Source: Ostrinia nubilalis (taxonomy: Eukaryota; Arthropoda; Insecta; Lepidoptera; Crambidae). From it: a DNA stretch of 64,000 nucleotides. The translations under genes were made by a program, and so were the position numbers. The stretch spans positions 9,496,001 through 9,560,000 of the forward strand of contig NC_087095.1 in NCBI RefSeq assembly GCF_963855985.1, written 5' to 3'. Positions 56,163-64,000 of the stretch are shown piece by piece (the stretch's first letter is position 1; every line of letters begins with the position of its first letter). The notes beneath the pieces are model-generated. The model was not told the DNA's origin. It did no database searches and saw only the letters and a program-made list of their open reading frames with translations.

Positions 56163-59100
56163 TCCTAGTAGTATCCTGTAACAAATTAGCTGTTTTAGGG
56201 ATACGTTTCAAGCGGTTTTTAGCTATGGGACCGCGTTTTTTTGATGTGTAAATATGAATGGGCAAATCTGCTAATACTGTATCCTGAGTGTAGCGAGGGG
56301 CTACCTTTTGACGTTCAGCTAAAGGATTTTTAATAAAAATTTGTTGCTCGGGAGCATATTGTACTTCAGGTTCCCGGTTTTTATTTCTATTCTCTATAAT
56401 GGCTGTTTTGTCTACTAGGGATTTGTTGTTAACTATATCGTAAACTATCTTCATTCGATCCCTATGATTCTGAAGGTATTGCTGTAAAAGGTGCTCAGTT
56501 ATGTCGATATTTAGGCAGTCTCTAGCGTCAAAATGTCCAGTAAGTAAGTCAAATGGTCTGCATTTTGTGAAACTATGTATGGAAGAATTGTAAGCTATAA
56601 GCGCATATGGCAAAAGGTTCACAACGGGTTCGTCCTTGTGCTGTAGTTTCAGGAGTCTTAGATGTTCTAGGAGAGTCAGGTGAAATCTCTCAATGTTACC
56701 ATTATCGTTAGGGGAATGGGCTAGGATTCTATGGTGGTTGATCTTGTGCAGTCTAGTAAATTCTAAGAATAACTGATTGGTGAATTCAGTACCATTATCA
56801 GTTACTAACGTCACGGGCACTCCGTGGTGAGTACAATATTGCAATAAAGCCTGTAGTATACTGAGGGCAGTACCGTCACGCAAATGGTATGCTTGACCGT
56901 ATTTAGTAAAGACATCTATAAAGGTGACATATTTTTCACTTTGTACAGTGAACAGGTCCATATGAACTATTTCAAAGGGTTTAGTTGCAGGAGGCACAAG
57001 ATTAAATTGAGGTCTAATAGGATTTCGGTCGTATTTGCCTTGACCACAGATGGTACATTCGTTAATAAATTTAGTGATTTGGTCCTTCATCTTGGGCCAG
57101 TAATATTTTCGGGATAAGGACAAATAACATTCATTGATGCCACGATGGTTAGTTTTGCCATCATGATAGTGACGAATTATCTCCTGCTGGCGGAGATATT
57201 CCTTGACATTTTCTATTTCTGATTTAGTTAGTACTAGGTTCATTGAAGAGCCCTTAAATTTGTCCTGTATTATGGGGATAATGGAGTACATTGCGAGAGC
57301 GGGGCTAATGAGAAGTCCTGTCTTAACTTTGGGGTTGACGTATTCCTTAATAGCATTTACTAAGTCCTCTTCCAAGTTTGTTTCTGATAGCTGTATACTT
57401 GTTCGTGTGTGTGTGTCAAATGGTTTGGTCACAGTGGGTTTTCGTTTAACATCATTAACTATAGTGAGATGTATTTGCCTGTTGAATTTATTCAGGGGTT
57501 CGTCAGTTATCGGGATTTCTAGTATCGGGTGTTCGTGGCTAGTATGTACAGTCTCAGTGGAAGAATTAGGTTTAGAGAGGGCTACCTCGGTCGGGTTGCC
57601 TAATAGGGAATTAAGTTCGTCAATTTCTTCCATTAATGATCTAGTGTCGCCTAGATGAATTTCTATTCGTGACAAAGCATCGGCATTGGTGTTAATTTTG
57701 CCTTTCTTATATTGCACTGTGAAGTCGTATTCGCTCAGTCTCAGTCGCCATCTAGTAAGACGTGAATTTGGTTCTTTTAAATTCATCATCCACTCAAAAG
57801 GCTTGTGGTCAGTCAGTATCCTAAATTTTCTACCAAATAGGTAGGGCCTAAAATATTTCGTAGCCCACACTATGGCCAAGAGTTCTTTCTCGATTGTGCT
57901 ATAGTTAATTTCGCTATCATTTAGTGTTCGAGAAGCGTAGCACACAGGTTTATCAGATCCTATAGGACCTTGGGATAATATGGCTCCAATAGCCACGTTT
58001 GAAGCGTCTGTTGTAAGGTTGAACTCTTTAGTAAAGTCAGGATATTGAAGAATGGGATCATTGGTGAGAAGAGTCTTGCATTTCTCAAAGCAATTTACGT
58101 ATTCGGGAGTGAGTAGTATTTTTCTACCCTTTTTTAGACATTGAGTCAGAGGCTTGGTGGTACGTGCAAAATCGGGAATGAATTTTCGGTAGTAACCGAG
58201 AAGTCCAAGGAATTGTTTAATTTCCTTAGTGGTTTTCGGGATTGGATATTTTTGTATAGCGGAGATCTTGTCAGGGTTTGGTTTAACACCGTCCCTGCTG
58301 ATTACATGGCCAAGGTAAGCTGTTTACAGCTTCAAGAACTCCGATTTGTCCATCTGAATTTTAAAGTTGGACTCTCGTAGTCTTTGAAATACTTTTTCCA
58401 GGTTTACCATGTGTTCCTGGAGGGATGTGCTATAGACAATTATGTCATCGAGATACACTAAGCAAATATCATTTTGGAGGCCTCTGAGGACGTTATCCAT
58501 CACTCGCTGGAATGTGGATGGAGAATTTTTAAGTCCCATGGGCATTCGAAGGAATTCAAAATGTCCATGCTCGACATTGAAGGCCGTTTTAGAAATATCC
58601 TGGGGATCCATCTCCACTTGGTAGAAGCCGTTGGCCAGGTCAAGTGTGGTGAAATACTGGCATTTCCCTAGCTTGTCCAAGACGTCATTGATGTTGGGTA
58701 TGGGATATTTGTCGTCAATTGTCTTTTCGTTCAGTTTGCGAAAGTCAACCACGAGTCGCCATTTCTGTTTGCCGGACGCATCTATTTTCTTGGGCACCAC
58801 CCAGATGGGTGAGCTCCAGGCTGAGTCGGAGGGTCTGATGATGCCCTGTTCCAACATCTTTCCTATCTGAGTCTTAACTTCCTCTCGATGAACAAAAGGA
58901 TATCGATAGCTCTTAGCGTGCACAGGGACCTCGTCGGTGGTCCTGATCCGGTGTTTAATCTTATTTGTGAATGTTAATTGCTCACCGTCAATATAAAAAA
59001 CGTCCGCGTAGCGAGAGCAAAGAGTAATTAAGTTGGCTTTTTCCTCTTCGTTCAAATGCTCGGTACGTAAGCGCGAAATGACGTCATCAGCGCGCGACGT

Positions 59101-59760
59101 TGGTTGTTGAGTGCGAGTGCACTCGATATAAAATAATTCAGCGTGCGCGGGGCTATCAAGTGAGAATATTATATCGTTCGCCGTGGTGTTTTCTATTTCT
59201 AAGTAGCCACGGTTATTAGAGACGGTTGTAAGGCACTCGTGAATGATGCAGTTACAAATTATCTGTTCCGGGATGAGTGCTTCGCCATTAGCCAAATCTA
59301 AGGGGACCTTAATTATTTTAGAGGACATTGCTGGAATAATATCCTCGTAAAGGTTCACGTTCCGTGAATTGTACATATGAATAGGGTTTGAGGCAAAACG
59401 GGTCAAAAGTTGGCTTTCTTTTAGATCTATTCGAGCTTCCCATTTACTTAATAAATCTAGGCCTATAAGACCGTCGAAGTAATTGTGAAACCGATATACA
59501 AATAGCTTCATATTATCTTTATCAAAAAACTCAGGAAAACACGGCAACGTTATAGAGTAATTATTTCTACAAGTTGCGTGTATGTTTGTCACTTCAAACG
59601 GATCAAAGTTTAAGGGATAATTAGCAAAGTATTGCTGAACAGCTTCGGGACTTATGAAGGATTGGTTTGCACCTGTGTCTATTAATAGTTTAAGAGGAGG
59701 ATGAGCTATTTGAATGTACGGAAGTTGCCTCTGTGTTTGAAGATTAACTTCTATCTTTGC
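56122..59760 (-). pseudogene. pol: ERV-2 pol, one in-frame stop
   Basis: The frame is open from its overlap with gag to 56122 except for a single TAA at 58324-58326, between the reverse-transcriptase palm and thumb regions. Protease DTG lies at about 59679-59671, YLDD at 58455-58444, an RNase H TDAS at about 58015, and the integrase zinc module and D,D(35)E core between about 57170 and 56680 (HMDLFTV, VTDNGTEF, NIERFHL). Integrase also keeps a C-terminal basic tail. With that stop the product would end inside the RT unless read through. It is otherwise like ERV-1 Pol in order and length. Confidence 0.92.
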
Positions 59761-61004
59761 TTTTTTAATGTCGTGATCTCCTGAAAATCCTGCTCAGCAT
59801 GGCTAGTACTTGGCTGTGGTTGATTTTCATCAGTCGTCTGGTATTCGTCAGTCGAATTATAATAAATTAATTCGGGAGTAGACTCGGGTAAATCGCTAGT
59901 ATAATAATCGCAATAGTAATTGTAAACTGGGTCATGATAAAGGTCGTAGTTGTTGTAATATGAGTAGCCGTCGTCGTTTGTCAAACATTCGTTCACATTC
60001 ATTTCTCGGCTTTTAAAATAGTTTGTTGGAGGTGGGTTCCCTGACTTAGTCCAGTCATGTCCAGTCAACATTTGGGAATGCGGCAGTGTCCTTGGGGTGA
60101 AACGTTGGACACCACTCATAGGTTGAGGGGCTTGAAACTGTGGTTGATTGTTTCGGGGTGGAAGGCGAAACATATTACTGCGGGGGTTGTAATTAGGAGG
60201 TGGAGCACTAAACATCCTCTGAGTATTCGTTGGGATACGCATGTTAGGTGCGCCCGGTGCTGGGAGTTTGAAGGGTTGAGGCGGAGGCCTCATGGGCTGT
60301 TGTCCTACGGGAACAGGCCAGTTGGGCACTGGCATCGGGAGATTATGCCGTGGTGGCGGAGCAAATGAAGGCAGGGATTGTGTTGCCACTTTAGGGGTGG
60401 CATGAATCTTATTGGGTTCGTTACGTTGTTGGAGATACATTATATTGAGTTCCTCCTGGACGTATTCCAGGGCTTTCTCTATTGTAGGAGGGCGCATACA
60501 GCGTATACGGGATCCCAGGGGCTCTTTGAGTCCACGAACGTATGCCTGCATGGTGACCTTTTTATAAAGATCCCTTTTAGCCTGTACAGTCGTAGGTACT
60601 GTCTCGTGTAAAGTCACGTAAGTCATTATCGTACTGAATAAAGTTTGGCAATGATCGTAAAATTCTTGCGGCGTCTTGTTACTTTGAGTGGCTAAAGAGA
60701 GGTCATTGTACAGAGCCGTTTCGTCCCGTTGATCGGAAAAGTTATTGATAAGGGCAGTACGAATACCTAACCAACTATCAGGTATCCCGTTGGAATTGAT
60801 TGTGCATGCAGCGGGTCCTGTTATTTTATTCAATATGCCATTTATTAAGCAAAGATTGGAAAACTCACTGCCTGGGGCGTTACTCAAATATTTTACTGCT
60901 AACTGATCGCAAACGTTAATGAACCTTGTCAGAACGTTGGGATTCCCATCGAAATCCGGGACTAGGCGGAGGGCCTTGAATATCGTGTCTGGTTCGTGAG
61001 ACAT
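59751..61004 (-). CDS. gag: ERV-2 Gag
   Basis: An intact 417-codon frame, nearly the same length as ERV-1 Gag. Start chosen at the first ATG after the leader. Residues 1-200 are the capsid-like part (LVPDFDGNPNVLTRFINVCDQL near the N-terminus). Residues about 215-340 are rich in Pro, Gln, Asn and Arg without CCHC knuckles; the tail is Tyr/Asp-rich. The end contains AAAAAAG in the correct register for a -1 shift into pol. Protein sequence differs substantially from ERV-1 Gag, so the two are different errantivirus lineages. Confidence 0.9.
   Translation of the reverse strand: MSHEPDTIFKALRLVPDFDGNPNVLTRFINVCDQLAVKYLSNAPGSEFSNLCLINGILNKITGPAACTINSNGIPDSWLGIRTALINNFSDQRDETALYNDLSLATQSNKTPQEFYDHCQTLFSTIMTYVTLHETVPTTVQAKRDLYKKVTMQAYVRGLKEPLGSRIRCMRPPTIEKALEYVQEELNIMYLQQRNEPNKIHATPKVATQSLPSFAPPPRHNLPMPVPNWPVPVGQQPMRPPPQPFKLPAPGAPNMRIPTNTQRMFSAPPPNYNPRSNMFRLPPRNNQPQFQAPQPMSGVQRFTPRTLPHSQMLTGHDWTKSGNPPPTNYFKSREMNVNECLTNDDGYSYYNNYDLYHDPVYNYYCDYYTSDLPESTPELIYYNSTDEYQTTDENQPQPSTSHAEQDFQEITTLKKQR
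59760..59766 (-). promoter_or_regulatory. ERV-2 gag-pol -1 frameshift heptamer
   Basis: On the minus strand the heptamer A AAA AAG lies in the gag register a few codons before the gag stop (59751-59753), within the gag/pol overlap. This is a canonical X XXY YYZ slippery sequence. A downstream stem or pseudoknot was not tested. Confidence 0.7.
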
Positions 61005-61384
61005 TTCGTCAAACGAGTTATTAAAACTTTGATTTAAATCTATATTTCTACTATTATCTAATTGGCACTGGCGAGCCTGACGGGATTCAGACTCGCGGAG
61101 ACTATTGGCTCTAGGGTGATAAATCTTGAAGTTGTAAGATTAACACACAAAGGATAATATAAGGATCTAAAACACTATGATAAAAGGAAAGCAACACGAG
61201 ATCAATTCAAGTGTACTCACATATATTTCATTCTGGTTCTCTCCGTGAATCGAGTTCTGGATTCTCCTCCTGGTCTGCAGCAGGTCCGTAGATTCAGGAT
61301 ACTCGTTGATGGAGTCTTGACAGCTTCCCGGGCGACTCGCGACGCGATTTAGAAAGATCTACTCTCGCGAACCGGCCCGCGAGT

Positions 61385-61402
61385 ATCCTACCGACTGCGC
61401 CA
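61385..61402 (-). other. ERV-2 primer binding site, tRNA-Ser type
   Basis: On the minus strand TGGCGCAGTCGGTAGGAT follows the 5' LTR, the site used by 17.6/297-type errantiviruses with tRNA-Ser. It begins at the last LTR base, as in ERV-1. Confidence 0.9.
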
Positions 61403-61664
61403 AATACGTTAGCTGCGATCGGAGGATCGAAAAAAAACCGAATATACTTATAAAAGATTTAATTAGAAATTAGAAAATTAAATGAATTACTTATAATTAA
61501 ACAAGATGAGACCTAATCGAAGTATGATTATGGAATGATAAAATAATGAACTACAGTTTTTAGGAAAATGTCGATTGACGTCACTTTCACTAATTGCACT
61601 TCGGACCATTGCACTAATGTAGGGCAGTAAGTCAGCGATCTTCATACTGGGCGACAGCGTAATT
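61402..61664 (-). repeat. ERV-2 5' LTR
   Basis: 263 bp, the longer of the pair, with an ATTGCACTTCGGACCATTGC duplication-like segment absent from the 3' copy. Flanked outside by CGTG. Confidence 0.92.
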
Positions 61665-61674
61665 CGTGTTTTCA

Positions 61675-61820
61675 TGCGATGGCCAAGTCAATATATTTAT
61701 GTAAAACGTTAAAGATTTCCTGGCCTGGACTTGGTATTACATGGATCTCACAACTTTTTACCGTAGAACAACTGAGTTGCGAGACTTGGTTTTTTTGACA
61801 AGTATTGTTTTTGATGGGAT
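61675..61820 (+). repeat. Right arm of the 146-bp inverted repeat around ERV-2
   Basis: Begins TGCGATGGCCAAGTC and ends TTTTTGATGGGAT; the inverse complement of 50774-50919 with one mismatch. The next base starts the 106-bp tandem duplication. Confidence 0.9.
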
Positions 61821-62032
61821 CTCATTTCTTTTTGTATTTTGTAGACAGCAGTTATGTATCTAGAAAACTGGACCGAAATTGAAAAATTTTACTCGACTTG
61901 GCGGTTGCACTACCGTGCCCCCAAATCTCATTTCTTTTTGTATTTTGTAGACAGCAGTTATGTATCTAGAAAACTGGACCGAAATTGAAAAATTTTACTC
62001 GACTTGGCGGTTGCACTACCGTGCCCCCAAAT
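61821..62032 (+). repeat. Tandem duplication of a 106-bp unit
   Basis: 61821-61926 and 61927-62032 are the same by eye, each from CTCATTTCTTTTTG to CCGTGCCCCCAAAT. A related CTCGACTTGGTGGGGGC block recurs at about 62350. No difference between the units means a recent event. Confidence 0.95.
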
Positions 62033-62400
62033 ATTTTAGTTTTTCCTTGATTCATACACCAAACACTACTTATATTCCAAATTTGAAGCTTCTAGGTCTG
62101 CTAGAAGTGCCTTAGAGTTTTGATGATCGGTGAGTCAGTGAGTGACAAAATTAAGTAACTTTGACCCGTTATAATTCTTAAACTACTGGTTCAAATTGAA
62201 TGAAATTTTAAATATACCGTGTCTTTACAATGCCTGCATAGCTAATGAAAATTCAGCCTTCTAGTTTTATCCACAACGAAGTTACAGGCAGTCGAAAATG
62301 GCCTGAATTGCTTCGAGAAAAGGATGGTACGGCCGTGCCGCTTTTTTGCTCGACTTGGTGGGGGCACTGCCGTGCCCCCAGATATAATTTTTTGTAGAAA
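62033..62400 (+). repeat. Continuation of a lepidopteran repeat
   Basis: Contains GATGATCGGTGAGTCAGTGA and a CTCGACTTGG…GCCGTGCCCCCA block similar to the end of the tandem units upstream. I believe it is an interspersed repeat; class undetermined. Confidence 0.45.
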
Positions 62401-62533
62401 AAAAATGATTTTATTTGGGCAAAATGATATTAATCTGAAAATTTTCCACGGTTCAAAAAAGGCTATAATCTTTGTAATAGTAGGTGCTCAAAAACTGTAC
62501 GTTGGTCGCTTGCGTCGCGTTTTTGCGGCACCT

Positions 62534-62548
62534 GTATCAATCAACGTC
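62534..62548 (-). repeat. Dispersed motif, minus-strand copy 6
   Basis: GACGTTGATTGATAC on the minus strand, preceded by CCCCGCTCTGCGCGCG and a TTTTTCCATAATC run. Confidence 0.5.
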
Positions 62549-63218
62549 TCGCGCGCAGAGCGGGGATTATGGAAAAACTACTGATGCATTTTTAGCTCGA
62601 CTCTGCACCGGAAAAGAAGTTACAAAGTTCTTACGTTAGTTCTCAACGATACTTGTATTGTACTTAAAACTATTGGATGCCTAAAAATTGTTATTTTATT
62701 AGTTGAAATAAGTATTGGCCTCTACAAATTATTGACATCATGACCTTTGTAGGTCATACCGAGTGAAGACGTTTTATTTGGTCACTCATCAAGTCATCAC
62801 ACATGATGACACATTGTTAATTGAATTTAGTAGTAATTGCATTATTGTTTTACTCATGTATAATTTAATTGAAGTTTAATTTTAGAAACGTTTTAAAATA
62901 TTTGTTGTGATGTCCGAAATAATAAACGTCTTGTCAATTATTTCTTTTGAAGTTGCTCTTGCCGCCGAAAGAACTTAGAAATTATTGTTTGTATTCCGCC
63001 GGGTTACATGGCCGACAGGCTAACATTAATGTTCGTGTTAGCACATACAATAAAAATCAATCGTCAGTACATATTGAAAATGAAGTGTTGGTAACATATT
63101 TCAGCGGAATAACTTTTCATTGAAAGAACTCGTTTATTTTATTGTTCCACACAAATTGAACATTAGAAATTGGTAGTTTTCGTCGCGTCGACACCAGTCG
63201 GGCGTTTCTTGCCGGCTC

Positions 63219-63233
63219 GCATCAATCAACGTC
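63219..63233 (-). repeat. Dispersed motif, minus-strand copy 7
   Basis: GACGTTGATTGATGC on the minus strand, preceded by CCCCGCCGCACGCC and a TTTTTCCATATC run, as in copy 6. Confidence 0.5.
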
Positions 63234-64000
63234 GGCGTGCGGCGGGGATATGGAAAAAGTGCATTCTGCATTCGGTAAGTCTGTGTACTTCTAGGATTAG
63301 CAAGTTACGTTGTTGTTTTGTCTAAGTTTTTGTAAGATTAGAACGTTTTGGTGGAAGGCGTGTAATTTATCGCCCGAGCCTGGAAACTTTCTTTTTGTTA
63401 CAGTTGTAATAATATGACAAAATAGCACTCATGTTAAATACTATGTAAGTGCAGTGGATTGTGAGAGGGTTGGGAATTTTCAGTTTTAAGCATCGTTACA
63501 TTTTCAGCTATGAATTTATGCCGATCATAGTTCTGTTCGTAAAAACATGGTAGAGCCATGAATGGTATCCTACAATCCTGGTCAGATGGCCCGTAGGTAG
63601 GTACAGGGGACGGGTGCTGAAGCTGTAAGATGCTATATGAGGTTGTGTCAAGCCGTGTGTCACCGCCGGTTCTTTGGCATGTAAAGATTACAAGTGACCA
63701 TGAAACTTAAAATTTATTTTACTAACTGCTTTAATTTACAGTTATTATTATACATTAATATTTGTCGAGTAGGCACGAATATGTATAAAGCTTGATTGAG
63801 TAATGGTTACTCGTTAGAAATAACTTGTAAAATGGTATAGATTTTTCACTGTCACAAAATTAAACTGTAATTTACAATCAGCGTAAGTTATAAAGTAGCG
63901 TTTCGTCAGTTTTTCGCCAAACAAATGTAAATTGATCGTTAACTTGGCGTTGACAGCTGTCATGTTTTTGACAGCCGTCTACATAACGTCTGCATCAATC

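Larger units (their letters stand above)
50942..61664 (-). mobile_element. ERV-2: Ty3/gypsy errantivirus, minus strand, with nested element
   Basis: LTRs at 61402-61664 (5') and 50942-51189 (3') are flanked by CGTG (50938-50941 and 61665-61668). On the minus strand the LTR begins AATTACGC and ends CGTATTT, followed by a tRNA-Ser primer site. Gag and pol are recognisable from end to end, pol with one in-frame stop. Env is present but split by a 3.3-kb TTAA-target element. Removing that element from the count leaves about 7.4 kb, the same size as ERV-1. The two LTRs differ by a 15-bp indel and about two substitutions, so it is older than ERV-1 though still young. Confidence 0.95.
62401..64000. 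other. AT-rich noncoding DNA with inverted motif copies
   Basis: No recognised gene. Minus-strand copies of the dispersed motif lie at 62534-62548 and 63219-63233, each with CCCCGC just upstream in the motif's own sense, and a partial one lies at the window end (about 63989). The frame at 62324-62584 is not convincing. Confidence 0.4.

Noticed and set aside
1..64000. CRISPR arrays, operons, bacterial signals
   Set aside because: No regular repeat-spacer array; the repeat content is plainly insect.

Overview
The window is AT-rich, intron-poor-looking noncoding DNA from an insect, almost certainly a moth or butterfly (Lepidoptera). The evidence is its repeats: the 'ccggccaagtgcgagtcgg' repeat with its GACA/ACGG tract (about 17.96-18.6 kb), the LINE 3' end with a (TTGAT)n tail (16.2-16.4 kb), the 'agcctggatgcgggcagcgc' LINE tail (6.35 kb), a tRNA-derived SINE (38.8-39.1 kb), and Ty3-type errantiviruses primed by tRNA-Ser. 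I recognise no host protein-coding gene. One very short candidate first exon (4.0 kb) is listed at low confidence.

Layout. 1-17 kb is mostly unique AT-rich DNA with two hairpin MITEs (4.3 and 7.1-7.8 kb) and LINE fragments (6.35, 12.6-13.2, 16.2 kb). 17.2-18.8 kb is a patchwork: a duplicated 160-bp unit, one copy of which was split by a 5'-truncated LINE with an 8-bp target duplication, plus a small MITE and a lepidopteran repeat. 18,980-26,485 (+ strand) is a complete 7.5-kb errantivirus (ERV-1). Its two 268-bp LTRs read the same throughout, it has an AGCT target duplication, a tRNA-Ser primer site, intact gag and intact pol, but a decayed env. 28,327-29,663 is a miniature LTR element (339-bp LTRs with one difference) whose noncoding interior holds six tandem hairpins with covarying stems. 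31,417-32,520 is a foldback element with arms of about 460 bp.

38-45 kb has the SINE, further LINE tails and five copies of a short dispersed motif, GACGTTGATNGATGC, with more on the opposite strand near 62.5-64 kb. 45,650-50,050 and 52,311-55,584 are two copies of a large element with TTAA target sites. Both carry a degenerate Pif1/Helitron-type helicase fragment. The first copy has a further LINE insertion and a perfect palindrome absent from the second.

50,942-61,664 (- strand) is a second errantivirus (ERV-2). It has a tRNA-Ser primer site, a CGTG target duplication, intact gag, a pol open except for one in-frame stop, and an env split by the second TTAA element. ERV-2 itself landed in the 28-bp spacer of a nearly perfect palindrome with 146-bp arms. 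The order of events is therefore palindrome, then ERV-2, then the TTAA element inside ERV-2.

How the genes work together: each errantivirus encodes Gag (particle), Pol (protease, reverse transcriptase, RNase H, integrase; reached by a -1 frameshift from gag in both) and Env (an insect fusion-type envelope protein). In neither copy is env continuous, so by sequence neither could make a complete envelope protein, while ERV-1 still has the full cis and trans equipment for intracellular retrotransposition.
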